DNA of 41,799 nt, from positions 1-41,799 of the forward strand of contig JAQUDG010000008.1 in the NCBI GenBank assembly GCA_028685815.1. The letters run 5' to 3'. This DNA is from Desulfuromonas sp. (GTDB taxonomy: Bacteria > Desulfobacterota > Desulfuromonadia > Desulfuromonadales > Desulfuromonadaceae). This document shows, one piece after another, positions 33,111 through 41,799 of this stretch. The notes beneath the pieces were generated by a model. The model ran no database searches and was not told where the DNA came from. It saw only the letters and a list, made by a program, of their open reading frames with translations. Both the position numbers and the translations under genes were made by a program. Every line of letters starts with the position of its first letter. Positions within the stretch are counted from its first letter, which is position 1.

Positions 33111-33899
33111 TTAATCCATCTGTGTTTGGGATGCTGTTGGCTCGGGGCGGACGATTTCAACTCCGGGTGGAACCCTGAAGGTAAACTCCTCAGGGACTGA
33201 CGCTGTATTGGTCTTTGCCTGATTGAACCTTAAGACGGTGGTGTTCCCGTTCGGGTCAAGGATGGTGACCCCAGCGAGGGGGAATCGTTCCGGTTGGGTG
33301 CCATCGATCAACCCCGCTGGGATATGCAGGGTCAGATTACGCATATAGGTTGACTCCTGCTTTGGGGTCAAGGTCAGCAAATAGTCTCCGAGCTGATCTC
33401 CACTCTGGCTACGAGGAGGATCTGGGATGCTCAGTTTGAAATGGCGGTCCAAATTATCGAGACTGCGCAGAAACAGGAGCGGATCGTCACCATCGTTAAG
33501 GTGCTCGTCGATAGAGGAGATCATTACTCTATTACTCTCAGGCAGGTAAACCCACAGTTTTTTGCCATTGCTGATGATGTGCTGCACCTCTGGCTCGAGA
33601 TAATCCCAGCGGAATGCTGCCGGGGCATCGGCGTTAAAACGTACGGAGACCTTACCGTGGCCATCTTTGGAACGCTTCAAGCTGGCGATGTGCGCCTGTT
33701 GGTCGAAATCCGCCCTGAAGCTTGTAATGGCAAGCTGGGATGGTGCGTCGGACTTGAACGGGGCCTGAAGCTTCTGCTGCAGGGTGGCAACGCTGATCTC
33801 TGTAGCTGCGTGGGAAGGGGCAGGGGTCCAAAGCCCGGCGCTGAGTGCGCATGCACACAAGAGACACAAAAGTTTTCGGGGGACACGCGGAGTCAGCAT
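33111..33899 (-). CDS. lolA: Outer-membrane lipoprotein carrier LolA
   Basis: 262 residues. Sec signal peptide ends PSHA/ATE. The mature part shows LolA features: [67 protein letters not shown], with the LolA pattern 'G.....RP..FRW.Y..P..Q.IVSNG..LW.YDP'. It ferries lipoproteins across the periplasm, and many lipoproteins are encoded in this window. It is longer than E. coli LolA (203), with an extended C-terminus. GGAG precedes the ATG. Placed between thiL and yajQ. Confidence 0.9.
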   Translation of the reverse strand: MLTPRVPRKLLCLLCACALSAGLWTPAPSHAATEISVATLQQKLQAPFKSDAPSQLAITSFRADFDQQAHIASLKRSKDGHGKVSVRFNADAPAAFRWDYLEPEVQHIISNGKKLWVYLPESNRVMISSIDEHLNDGDDPLLFLRSLDNLDRHFKLSIPDPPRSQSGDQLGDYLLTLTPKQESTYMRNLTLHIPAGLIDGTQPERFPLAGVTILDPNGNTTVLRFNQAKTNTASVPEEFTFRVPPGVEIVRPEPTASQTQMD

Positions 33900-33941
33900 G
33901 GGGTTTCTCCATATAATGGGTGAAAACAGGTACAGGGCGAA

Positions 33942-35000
33942 TTAAGCGCGAAAGTGGTTGAACCCACCGGGGTTAGATGCATCGGATTTGTTCTCACGCA
34001 TAGATGTATGGGTTATGCCGCAATGGTCGATGCTGCGCAGACCTTCCTGCGCTGGGAGAATCTTCCCCACTGCGGTCAGGGGTACGTTTAACTCGGCGCT
34101 CAGTTGCGCGATGCGCTGCTGCTGCTCCGCTGGTGCGGTAAATAACAGTTCGTAGTCTTCCCCGCCTTTGAGCACTTGGGTACGCCGCTGTGGTTGCTGG
34201 TGCAGGTGCTGCTGCACGGATGCAGACAGCGGGATGAGCCTAGTGTCCAACTCGGCACCACACCCAGAGCGCTCCAAGATATGCCCTAAGTCGGCAAAGA
34301 TACCATCGGAAAGATCGATCATGGCGCTGGCGAGCCGTTGGCTGGCCAAGGCACGCCCCAGTTGCAGGCGCGGTTGCGGGCGGTAATGTCGCAGCGCAAT
34401 GTGGGCTTCGGGTTTTTCACCCTCCAGCAATTGCAGCAGGGCGAGGGCGCTGTCGCCCAGAGTGCCGGAAACGTAAATTATATCGCCGGGGGTGGCACCA
34501 CTGCGTTGGCAGAGTTCGGCCTGTGGAATGCTGCCCTGCACGGTGACGCTGATGCACAGCCCCTGCACAGAGCGGCAGGTGTCCCCGCCGCATAGGGTTG
34601 TATTTTCTTGGTCACACAAGGATAAAAACCCATGCATGAATGCTTCTAGATCATCTAGTGCAGTCTCTGCCGGAATGCCAAGGCCGAGATGCACGTAGAG
34701 GGCGGTACCCCCCATGGCGGCAATATCGCTTAGGTTCACCGCCGCACTCTTCCACCCCAGGGAGTACATATCGATCCATGTCCGGCGAAAGTGGATATCC
34801 TCCAAGAGCAGATCCTTGGTGGTGAGCAGCACTTCGCCGGGAGGAAAGGTGCATACGCTGCAATCATCACCGATGCCGGTAAGGACCGCTGGGTTCGCGC
34901 GCACCCGCTGGCGGATACGTTCAATAAGACCAAATTCGCCCAGCGCGGCTAAGGTCGCGGCGGCGATTTCTTTTTTTTCTGGGCGGGTATTTTTATCCAT
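33942..35000 (-). CDS. thiL: Thiamine-monophosphate kinase
   Basis: 352 residues. Phosphorylates thiamine monophosphate to thiamine diphosphate, the active cofactor. The PurM-like N-terminus has LTGIGDDCSVC, LLLEDIHFRRTWIDMYSLGWKSAAVNLSDIAAMGG and LCGGDTCRS. The C-terminal half has AMIDLSDGIFADLGHI and LKGGEDYELLFTA. All are diagnostic ThiL motifs. The ATG at 35000 has no good Shine-Dalgarno, so the start is less certain than the family. The run thiL-lolA-yajQ-rimO begins here; the pckA terminator at 35121-35155 lies upstream. Confidence 0.95.
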   Translation of the reverse strand: MDKNTRPEKKEIAAATLAALGEFGLIERIRQRVRANPAVLTGIGDDCSVCTFPPGEVLLTTKDLLLEDIHFRRTWIDMYSLGWKSAAVNLSDIAAMGGTALYVHLGLGIPAETALDDLEAFMHGFLSLCDQENTTLCGGDTCRSVQGLCISVTVQGSIPQAELCQRSGATPGDIIYVSGTLGDSALALLQLLEGEKPEAHIALRHYRPQPRLQLGRALASQRLASAMIDLSDGIFADLGHILERSGCGAELDTRLIPLSASVQQHLHQQPQRRTQVLKGGEDYELLFTAPAEQQQRIAQLSAELNVPLTAVGKILPAQEGLRSIDHCGITHTSMRENKSDASNPGGFNHFRA

Positions 35001-35120
35001 GCGCGCACTTTATGTAAAACAAGGAGAAAAGTCTAGATGGGAGCGCAAACTGTGTGGCAATGGTGGAAAATGTTTGTGCCACCAGCGGATAGTGCAGTTT
35101 CGTAGACTTGGTGTCGGCAG

Positions 35121-35155
35121 AAAAGAAAAGGCCGTGACAACTGCCACGGCCTTTT
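35121..35155 (-). terminator. Intrinsic terminator after pckA
   Basis: A perfect 11-bp stem, AAAAGGCCGTG (35126-35136) and CACGGCCTTTT (35145-35155), has an 8-base loop. On the minus strand it ends in CCTTTTCTTTTC, a T-rich tail 30 bp past the pckA stop. Confidence 0.88.
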
Positions 35156-35185
35156 GCCAGGATCTAGGTCCGTTTACGCTTCAGC

Positions 35186-36787
35186 TCAGCGTTCCAGCGG
35201 CCCAGCCGCACGGATTTCGTCGGTGACCCCGTCGGCGAATTTCTCAAAGTTCTTATGGAAAGCCTTGGCCAGTTCCTTAGCCTTGGCGTCGTACGCACCC
35301 TTGTCGTTCCAGGTGTTGCGCGGGTTGAGCACCTCTGCCGGAACGTTGGGGCAGCTCTGGGGCACGTGCAGACCGAAGATCGGATCACGCTCGAACGCAA
35401 CCGTTTCGAGTTGGCCATGGAGTGCAGCGTCGAGCATTGCACGGGTGTATTGGATCTTCATGCGTGAGCCGACGCCATAAGGGCCACCGCTCCAGCCGGT
35501 ATTGACCAACCAGCATGAGACCTTGTGCTCGCGGATTTTCTCTTTGAGCAGGTTGCCGTACACCGACGGATGCATAGGCATGAACGGTGAACCAAAGCAG
35601 GCGGAGAAAGTGGCCTGCGGCTCGGTTACCCCTTTTTCGGTGCCGGCCAGCTTTGCGGTATAACCGGAGATGAAGTGGTACATGGCCTGCTCGGGGGTCA
35701 GCTTGGAAATCGGCGGCATAACTCCGAATGCATCCGCCGTAAGCATGATGATAGTACTCGGATGCCCCGCCTTGAGTGAAGGCTCAATGTTGGGGATATG
35801 GGTTATCGGGTATGCGGCGCGGGTGTTTTCGGTGATGCTGGCATCATCGAGATTTATGTAGCGGGTAATTGAATCCATGCCGACGTTTTCCAGAATGGTG
35901 CCGAATTTGCGCGTGCACTGGTAGATCTCAGGCTCGGCTTCTGGACTGAGGTTGATAACCTTGGCGTAACATCCCCCTTCGATATTGAACACCCCGTCCT
36001 TGGTCCAGCCATGCTCGTCGTCACCGATCAGACGACGCTTTGGATCTGCAGAGAGGGTGGTCTTGCCGGTGCCGGAGAGACCGAAGAAGATGGCTGAGTC
36101 GCCATCCTCCCCCACGTTGGCGCTGCAGTGCATGGAGAGGACATCTTGCTTGGGTAACAGGTAGTTCATTACCGAGAAGATGCCCTTTTTAATTTCACCG
36201 CTGTAGGCAGCTGCGGCTATCAAGACGATCTTGCGCTCGAAGTTGATGATGATGGCTGCTTCGCTGCGGGTACCGTCAATTTCCGGTGTAGCTTTGAAAT
36301 CTGGGGCGGCGATAACGGTAAAGCCGGGGGCGAAGTTGTCCAGTTCCTCTTGGGTTGGCAGGATGAACATGTTGCGCGCAAACAGACTCTGCCATGCCAA
36401 GGTGGTGATTACTCGAACCGGCAGACGGTAATTGACATCGCTGCCAGCAAAGCAATCCTGCACGTAGAGTTCACGGTTTTGCAGGTACGCCAGCATGCGA
36501 TTGTACAGCGCGTCAAACTTATCCGCCTCAAACGGACGGTTAACATCGCCCCACCAGATATCTTCCGCACTTGCTCCAGCTTTGACAATGAAGCGATCGT
36601 TGGGAGAACGTCCGGTGTAATCGGGATTGAATACGACAAGGGGGCCCTGATGAGACAGATGTCCTTCATCACGCATAATTGCGTCCTCGTACAGCTCAGG
36701 GGTGCTTAGGTTGCGCAGAACAGTGTGGACATTGATAATACCGTACTGATCGAGTGAGATTGGTTTGGGGACGATTTGGTGACCCAT
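35186..36787 (-). CDS. pckA: Phosphoenolpyruvate carboxykinase (ATP)
   Basis: 533 residues from ATG 36787 with AAGGAG at good spacing; an earlier in-frame ATG at 36859 has no support. Converts oxaloacetate and ATP to PEP, CO2 and ADP at the entry to gluconeogenesis. Motifs: [28 protein letters not shown] (PCK signature with the metal-binding Lys), [14 protein letters not shown]-loop (236-248), GDDEHGW and [19 protein letters not shown] marks the ATP rather than the GTP form. Ends at a strong intrinsic terminator; a separate transcription unit. Confidence 0.97.
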   Translation of the reverse strand: MGHQIVPKPISLDQYGIINVHTVLRNLSTPELYEDAIMRDEGHLSHQGPLVVFNPDYTGRSPNDRFIVKAGASAEDIWWGDVNRPFEADKFDALYNRMLAYLQNRELYVQDCFAGSDVNYRLPVRVITTLAWQSLFARNMFILPTQEELDNFAPGFTVIAAPDFKATPEIDGTRSEAAIIINFERKIVLIAAAAYSGEIKKGIFSVMNYLLPKQDVLSMHCSANVGEDGDSAIFFGLSGTGKTTLSADPKRRLIGDDEHGWTKDGVFNIEGGCYAKVINLSPEAEPEIYQCTRKFGTILENVGMDSITRYINLDDASITENTRAAYPITHIPNIEPSLKAGHPSTIIMLTADAFGVMPPISKLTPEQAMYHFISGYTAKLAGTEKGVTEPQATFSACFGSPFMPMHPSVYGNLLKEKIREHKVSCWLVNTGWSGGPYGVGSRMKIQYTRAMLDAALHGQLETVAFERDPIFGLHVPQSCPNVPAEVLNPRNTWNDKGAYDAKAKELAKAFHKNFEKFADGVTDEIRAAGPLER

Positions 36788-37125
36788 GTGTTTTTCTCCT
36801 TGGCGGGGATGGCTTGCCATGCAGGACGCTGGCGTTGAATATAACCGGGGCGAATACATATAAAAAAGGGTTAGGAAGCATACCTATGCTTACGTTTAAG
36901 TTACGGCGCAGACCGTGTAAAGTAGCAACGCCATGTTTAGCCACATGCTGCATTTAGGTGCAGATCAAAAATTTAGTAGCACTAAAATAACCGTTGCAGA
37001 TATTTGCTGGATAAATAAAATATAAGTATAAAGCCCAATTCAAAAAACAGACTCGAAATACTAGCCATAAATCTAAGTAGTACGTTCTTGGATATTCACA
37101 TATTAATCAGGGTGCTGCAACAATA
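36788..37125. other. pckA upstream region
   Basis: No gene. It holds a perfect inverted repeat, AAGCATA-CC-TATGCTT (36876-36891), about 90 bp upstream of the pckA start. On the minus strand a TATATT at about 36845-36840 might be a -10 box. The part 36955-37120 is AT-rich and featureless by eye. Confidence 0.45.
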
Positions 37126-37170
37126 AAGCCCCGCTATCTGCAAAGGCAACAGACAGCGGGGCTTATTTTT
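37126..37170. terminator. Intrinsic terminator after mrp (bidirectional form)
   Basis: Stem AAGCCCCGCTATCTG (37126-37140) and CAGACAGCGGGGCTT (37150-37164) with one mismatch (A-A) and a 9-base loop. The plus side is followed by ATTTTT; the minus side by TATTG. It lies 80 bp beyond the mrp stop and shields pckA control DNA from mrp read-through. Confidence 0.82.
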
Positions 37171-37244
37171 AAGCACAGTAAAGGGATGTGATCAAAGGCA
37201 GCGGGTAAATTCAGAAGTAAAGCCCGCAGATGCCATTGCGTGAG

Positions 37245-38144
37245 TTATCGGCAGCGCAGCGCCAGCTCCGCAGCAATCTCAGTCAAGGCCTTTGCCGTTG
37301 GAGAATCTGGATACGTGAGCACTACTGGGGTTCCCTCGTCTCCAGCATCTACCACGCGTGGATCCATGGGGATCTGCCCCAGAAAGGGCACGTTCATTTC
37401 GCCCGCCATTTCTCGGCCGCCCCCTTTCTTGAAGATATCCACCATTTCATTGCAGTGAGGGCACGCAAAGCCACTCATGTTTTCTACGATGCCGTAAATG
37501 GGTAACTTGAGCTGATGGCAGAAAGTTACGGACTTACGCACATCCACCAGCGCCACCTTTTGCGGGGTTGTCACCAAAACAGCGCCGGTGTTTTCTCCCA
37601 GCAACTGCACGATGCTCAGAGCTTCATCCCCGGTTCCCGGCGGGCAGTCAACCACTAGGTAATCTAGTTCACCCCAGTTTACATCGCGGAGAAACTGCTG
37701 AATGACTCCAGCTTTCATGGGGCCGCGCCAGATAAGGGCATCATCCTGCTCTTTGATGAGAAAACCGATGGACATCACTTTGAGTCCGTGCGCGCCAACG
37801 GGAAGCATGAGGTCGTCTTCCACCGCCGGACGCTGCAGCTCAAGGCCGAGCATGGTCGGCACACTTGGGCCATGCAGGTCGATGTCAAGCAGGCCAACCG
37901 TAGCCCCCTGTTGCGCTAGACTTAGGGCGAGGTTGACTGCCGTAGTGCTTTTACCCACTCCCCCCTTGCCCGACATCACCAGAATCTTGTGCTTGATTTT
38001 AGCCAGCGAAGACTGCATCTGCTCCTGACGCTGTTGCTGGTCGCAGCTTTTTTTCTCCGCGTCACTGCAGTTGCTGCTTTTATCGCATCCGTTGCAAGGG
38101 TTTTTCTGTGCATCTTTCTGGGTTTTTTCCGAATTATTGCTCAT
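37245..38144 (-). CDS. mrp: Mrp/NBP35-family iron-sulfur cluster carrier ATPase
   Basis: 299 residues. Deviant Walker A (SGKGGVGKST, about 58-67), LLDIDLHGPSVPTMLG, LDYLVVDCPPGTGDEALS and VENMSGFACPHC, whose CPHC pair binds the bridging Fe-S cluster in the dimer. The N-terminal extension has cysteines at 17, 20, 26 and 34; C-x2-C-x5-C matches the NBP35-type cluster site. It assembles or carries Fe-S clusters in the cytoplasm. AGGAGAA precedes the ATG. A single-gene unit with its own terminator. Confidence 0.94.
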   Translation of the reverse strand: MSNNSEKTQKDAQKNPCNGCDKSSNCSDAEKKSCDQQQRQEQMQSSLAKIKHKILVMSGKGGVGKSTTAVNLALSLAQQGATVGLLDIDLHGPSVPTMLGLELQRPAVEDDLMLPVGAHGLKVMSIGFLIKEQDDALIWRGPMKAGVIQQFLRDVNWGELDYLVVDCPPGTGDEALSIVQLLGENTGAVLVTTPQKVALVDVRKSVTFCHQLKLPIYGIVENMSGFACPHCNEMVDIFKKGGGREMAGEMNVPFLGQIPMDPRVVDAGDEGTPVVLTYPDSPTAKALTEIAAELALRCR

Positions 38145-38482
38145 CGAGGTTCTCCTTAGCTATGGAACAAAGAAAAAATAAAATTAGAAATATAAGCACT
38201 CAGGTACGTGAACAGGGCATGAGACTAATCCCGTTGCGCAATTTTTGTCAAACAGGTTATGGGGCAGGACGGGGGTGATGTCGCCAGCAGGGGAAATATT
38301 TTGCCCGCCGAGCCATTTGTTTCATCTCCTGAAAAACCGTCTTAAATATCTGGAATGGTGTTTTATTTTCTTGACCCTTTAAGGAGGGGCTGTTAATTCT
38401 TCCCCTTTATCTGATGCTGGACACCGCCATAGTAGAATAGCGTTCTGTATTTCTTAAGGCTGATCAAGGGAGGAAGAGGATT
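38145..38482. other. Divergent intergenic region, mrp / barrel protein
   Basis: 338 bp, no gene. A possible plus-strand promoter is TTGACC (about 38375) with TAATTC 17 bp on, a weak match. The barrel gene site GGGAGGAAGAGG is at 38468-38479. No repeat or RNA was recognised. Confidence 0.35.
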
Positions 38483-39886
38483 ATGTACCAAAAATTGATG
38501 ACCAAATTTATTGCAGGAGCAGTGATGCTGCTGCTCACGACCCCAGCCTGGAGTGCCATTGAGTTTTTTGGTACCGCGCGGGTGCTGCCGACTTATTATT
38601 CTAACTTCGATTTTGATGACAAAAAGAACGATATGTTTGTCGCCAACGAGGGGGGGATGACCAAAGGGGAGCATATCCGTGCTGAACTGCGCTTGGGCTG
38701 GATGGCCGCAGGGGAGAAGTGGTCGGTGAAAATGATTACCGAGGCGGATGTGATCATGCAAAAAGATACAGCGGATCGCTCTTTTTACGCCGGAGCTGAG
38801 AAAGATGGCAACCCCAATACCGGCGGTGAGTTTGGCATCGAGCGTGTCGAGTTGCTGTACAAGTTCAATCCGGCGCTGGAGCTGGAGACCGGTTGGGATG
38901 TGCGTTTCCTGGATGTTCGTACCGGCGGACTGCTGTTCGGTGACGATCATCCCTTTATCGGGTTTCGTGGGGATCTGAGTAAAACCACCAGCTACGAATT
39001 GCTGTATTTGCCGATTCAGAATATGAGCAGCATTAAAATCGAGCCCTTCGACAGTGACGCCGTGAACGACTGGCGCGTCTATACCCTCAAGCTCAATCAG
39101 AAGGTGGGCACCTTTGACTTAAGTCCGTTCTATGCCTACAGCGACAACGACCAGCGTGAAGCCAAGGTCCATTATTACGGTGCGGAGGTTCTCGGTAAAA
39201 TAGGGATGTTCAAGCCGTCGTTTGAGATTGTATTTGCCGATGGTAAGTTTGACGGAGGCAAAGATATCTCCTCCATGGCGGCGTTTGCTGGTCTGGAGTT
39301 GGAAGTAGCACAGGCTTTTAAGCCCTATGTAGCCCTGCGCTATACCCAAGGGGATGACGATGCCAACGATAATAAAGTTAAAGGCTGGGTCGGAATTACC
39401 GACATCGGGCGCTTCACCCCACTGATGGGGATGGATGGCGGGATCCTCAGCGAGGATCTGGGGCAGAGCTACGGCGCAACCCTGTATTCGTATTCGCCGG
39501 AACGCGCTCCTTTGAAGGACGGACTTCCTACGGATAACTACGGTGGGATCAGCAACGGCGGACGGGGCAATAACCCGGGCCAGAGACTTGCCGCCATTGG
39601 AGCCAAAGGAGATCTATCCCAATGGGTGGACAAGCTCAGCTACAAGACCCAAGTGTTCATGATCTGGTACGATAAAACGGATAACCTGAATAATATGAGG
39701 AAGCCGGGAAAGAAGGTGGATAAGTACGCTGGCACCACCTTTGATTTCCAGCTTCAGTATGCGCTTGATGAGCATTTCAGTGTGGGTTACATCTTCGGGA
39801 TTTTTGCCCCCGGCGCGGGTATCAAAGATCAGTTTGGCGACGATCCAGCCATGACGAACTGCCTTGCCCTTACCTGGAGCTACTGA
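38483..39886 (+). CDS. Outer-membrane beta-barrel protein (porin-like)
   Basis: 467 residues. The signal peptide ends PAWS/AIE. The mature part is a long run of alternating strands typical of barrels: IEFFGTARVLPTYYSNFDF at the start, strands such as KVHYYGAEVLGKI and YVALRYTQGDDD, and a C-terminal CLALTWSY ending in the aromatic expected for BAM recognition. Asp/Asn-rich turns suggest exposed loops. It resembles alginate-export-like or anaerobic-respiration-linked porins in size and style, but the substrate is unknown. The start has a strong GGGAGGAAGAGG site. It sits alone between mrp and copA. Confidence 0.8.
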   Translation: MYQKLMTKFIAGAVMLLLTTPAWSAIEFFGTARVLPTYYSNFDFDDKKNDMFVANEGGMTKGEHIRAELRLGWMAAGEKWSVKMITEADVIMQKDTADRSFYAGAEKDGNPNTGGEFGIERVELLYKFNPALELETGWDVRFLDVRTGGLLFGDDHPFIGFRGDLSKTTSYELLYLPIQNMSSIKIEPFDSDAVNDWRVYTLKLNQKVGTFDLSPFYAYSDNDQREAKVHYYGAEVLGKIGMFKPSFEIVFADGKFDGGKDISSMAAFAGLELEVAQAFKPYVALRYTQGDDDANDNKVKGWVGITDIGRFTPLMGMDGGILSEDLGQSYGATLYSYSPERAPLKDGLPTDNYGGISNGGRGNNPGQRLAAIGAKGDLSQWVDKLSYKTQVFMIWYDKTDNLNNMRKPGKKVDKYAGTTFDFQLQYALDEHFSVGYIFGIFAPGAGIKDQFGDDPAMTNCLALTWSY

Positions 39887-39929
39887 TAACGAGCACCAAA
39901 TGGTGATACAAAACACATAACTTTTAGTA

Positions 39930-39961
39930 TATGGGCATGGCTGCCGCTAGCCATGCCCATA
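39930..39961. terminator. Hairpin between barrel gene and copA
   Basis: A perfect 13-bp stem, TATGGGCATGGCT (39930-39942) and AGCCATGCCCATA (39949-39961), with a 6-base loop, 44 bp past the barrel gene stop. The plus side lacks a T-run (AAAACT follows), so it may end transcription poorly in that direction or act as an RNA-end stabiliser. Confidence 0.6.
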
Positions 39962-40061
39962 AAACTGGGTTAGACTTTCCAGCATGACTATTCAACGACG
40001 CAATACACACATCAGTGTGCCGAATGAGGATACCGCTGCATCTGCCACCCCCAAGGGTGTC

Positions 40062-41799
40062 ATGCAAATGGTGCGTTTTGACATTGCCGGAATGCACTGT
40101 GCCAACTGTGCGGGCACCATTGAAAAAGCTCTGGGGAAGTTGACTGGGGTGGATGAGGTGGCGGTAAATTTTGCCCGGAATACGGGGCAGGTTAGCTACG
40201 ACCCCGCGCTTCTTAGCCCGGAAGATATCTTTACTGCGGTGCGCGATGCCGGATACCGCGCCTGGTCGCAGGAGCAGCGCACCGAGGCGCTGCACATGGC
40301 ACAGGAACAGACCAAGCGTGAGCGTCTGCATCTGCTTATCGCCACCGCCGGGGCAGTGCCCATTATGCTGCTGATGTTCTTCCCCATCTTCGGCAGGGGC
40401 ACGCTCTGGGTGAGCGCCATTCTGGCTACTCTGGTGCAGTTCAGTGCTGGGTTGGATTTTTATACTGGGGCTTGGACTTCGCTACGTAATCGCGCGGCCA
40501 ATATGGATGTGCTGGTTGCCCTTGGGATCACCGCCGCCTATGGCTATTCGGTGCTGTCTCTGTTCGGTGTTCTGGGGCCAAATGCCACCGTATTTTTTGA
40601 AACCAGCGCTATGCTTATCATGTTTATCCGCTTTGGTAAATGGCTCGAAGTCGGGGCCAAGGGCAGGGCTGGTGCGGCATTAGAGCGCCTGCTGCATCTG
40701 CAGCCGGAACGGGCGGTGCGCTTCGAAGAAGGGGTGGAGCGCGAAGTAGATGTGGCCGAGGTCAAGCCAGGAGATCTGCTTTTGGTGCGCGCCGGAGAAA
40801 AAATACCGGTAGATGGCATCGTGGTAGAGGGAGAGGCTGCGGTCGACGAAGCCATGCTCAGTGGCGAGTCGGTGCCGGTGAATAAAGAACCGGGAGTACA
40901 GGTCAGCGGTGCAACCATCAACCGCTCCGGACGTTTGGTGGTGCGCGCAACCCACGTGGGGGATGAAACGGCTCTGGCCCAGATTGTGCGTTTGGTGGAA
41001 GAAGCCCAGGGCGACAAGGCCCCGATTCAACGGGTCGCCGACCGTGTTTCCAATTATTTTGTCCCGGCAGTACTCCTGATTTCATTGGCATCCTTTGTGG
41101 TCTGGCTGTTTGTGTTGGATAGCACCTTTCTGTTCGCGTTTCAGATGTCCATATCAGTTGTAGTTATCGCGTGCCCGTGCGCCCTTGGTCTCGCTACCCC
41201 CATGGCCATCATGGTGGGCAGCTCTGTTGGGTTGGAGCGCGGCATCCTGTTTAAAAAAGCGGCAGTGCTAGAGCAGATTTCCCACCTTAAAGTTCTGCTG
41301 CTGGATAAGACCGGCACCCTGACCAGCGGAGTGTTTCAGGTGGAGGAGGTTTATACCCCGACTGCCATGAACGCCGATGAAGTGCTGCGTCTGGCGGCGT
41401 CTCTCGAAGAGGGGAGCAACCATCCCTTAGCTCGCAGTGTTGTGGTGCAGGCGCGCGCACGAAATTTGAGTTGGGAAACCCTTGCTAGCGTAGAAGAAAT
41501 TGGCGGGCAAGGAGTTCAGGCCGAGATCGACGGCCTGCAGTATATCTGCGGACAACAGAGTTTGCTTGAGCGCCACGGGGTGAAAATGGAGGCGGTGCAG
41601 CAGCAGGCGCAGGACCTTGCAGCGGCGGGCAATTCCCTCGTGTTTCTGGCCCGCGAGCAAGAGGTTCTGGGCGTCATCGCCTTGGGTGATGAGCTGAAGC
41701 CGGATGCCGCCGAAGTTATCGCAGATCTGCAGGCGCTGGGGCTGGAGTGTATCCTTTTAAGTGGAGACCGGCGCGCTGCGACCGAGGCGATAGCCCGGC
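40062..41799 (+). CDS. copA: P1B-type copper-exporting ATPase, 3' end cut by window edge
   Basis: At least 579 residues visible. The N-terminal heavy-metal-associated domain has GMHCANC. TM helices follow, with the CPC metal-transport motif in VIACPCALGLATP, the phosphorylated Asp in LDKTGTLT, and SNHPLA with the nucleotide-binding HP. MLSGESVPV in the actuator domain and LSGDR at the right edge are also present. CPC with a single CxxC HMA points to Cu(I) export. The ATG at 40062 has AAGGG upstream. An in-frame ATG at 39984 adds 26 residues but lacks a ribosome-binding site. No copper chaperone or CueR-like regulator is in view. Confidence 0.93.
   Translation, partial: MQMVRFDIAGMHCANCAGTIEKALGKLTGVDEVAVNFARNTGQVSYDPALLSPEDIFTAVRDAGYRAWSQEQRTEALHMAQEQTKRERLHLLIATAGAVPIMLLMFFPIFGRGTLWVSAILATLVQFSAGLDFYTGAWTSLRNRAANMDVLVALGITAAYGYSVLSLFGVLGPNATVFFETSAMLIMFIRFGKWLEVGAKGRAGAALERLLHLQPERAVRFEEGVEREVDVAEVKPGDLLLVRAGEKIPVDGIVVEGEAAVDEAMLSGESVPVNKEPGVQVSGATINRSGRLVVRATHVGDETALAQIVRLVEEAQGDKAPIQRVADRVSNYFVPAVLLISLASFVVWLFVLDSTFLFAFQMSISVVVIACPCALGLATPMAIMVGSSVGLERGILFKKAAVLEQISHLKVLLLDKTGTLTSGVFQVEEVYTPTAMNADEVLRLAASLEEGSNHPLARSVVVQARARNLSWETLASVEEIGGQGVQAEIDGLQYICGQQSLLERHGVKMEAVQQQAQDLAAAGNSLVFLAREQEVLGVIALGDELKPDAAEVIADLQALGLECILLSGDRRAATEAIAR

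Noticed and set aside
36955-37120. Small RNA or tRNA in the AT-rich gap upstream of pckA
   Set aside because: No cloverleaf, conserved RNA motif or stable hairpin is visible apart from the mrp terminator.
1-41799. Prophage, integrative element or genomic island boundaries
   Set aside because: No integrase, transposase, tRNA gene or attachment-like direct repeats were seen.

Overview
The window is about 42 kb of Gram-negative chromosome at roughly 50-55% GC. It has LolA, RND efflux, an outer-membrane barrel protein and lipoprotein signals, so there is an outer membrane. The gene mix fits a Deltaproteobacterium of the Desulfuromonadales type: ATP-dependent PEP carboxykinase, an Mrp protein with an NBP35-like cysteine N-terminus, a RimO/YajQ/LolA/ThiL run, an HpnK-type deacetylase, a cobalamin riboswitch and a Tad pilus locus. 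This is inference from gene content; a gammaproteobacterium is not excluded. No rRNA, tRNA, CRISPR array, transposase, integrase or phage gene was seen.

Layout. (1) 1-970, minus strand: a cobalamin riboswitch and intrinsic terminator, then an internally deleted alpha-ribazole phosphatase remnant, then cobU, which runs off the left edge. (2) 1407-1760: a lone cupin gene. (3) 11570 down to 1750, minus strand: one tightly packed run of tetR, RND adaptor, RND pump, outer-membrane factor, a retropepsin-like protease lipoprotein carrying a frameshift, an inactive-transglutaminase 7-TM protein and an ATP-grasp glutamate-ligase-like protein. A TetR-type operator overlaps its promoter. (4) 12028-15835: a K+ channel with two RCK modules, then an HpnK/YdjC deacetylase translationally coupled to a GT4 glycosyltransferase. 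(5) 16047-29451: a Tad (Flp) pilus locus. (6) 29521-31056: a sugar epimerase/reductase fused in frame to a phosphoglycosyl transferase. (7) 36787 down to 31110, minus strand: pckA, then thiL-lolA-yajQ-rimO. (8) mrp on minus, then an outer-membrane barrel gene and copA on plus, copA running off the right edge.

The Tad locus is the most unusual part. It encodes a Flp-type pilin, four further pilin/TadE/TadG-like membrane proteins, an unrecognised secreted protein with two similar halves, CpaB, the RcpA/CpaC secretin, the TadA ATPase, TadB, TadC, a DUF192 protein and a TPR lipoprotein. CpaB carries a domain of about 380 residues made of DG-rich repeats, inserted just before its last strand. TadA carries an N-terminal FHA domain, and no TadZ/CpaE, RcpB or prepilin peptidase gene is in the window.

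The other points of note are two damaged genes (the phosphatase remnant and the frameshifted protease), the linkage of an RND pump to a peptide-ligase/protease trio, the fused epimerase-phosphoglycosyl transferase, and three kinds of short palindromic repeat in intergenic DNA.
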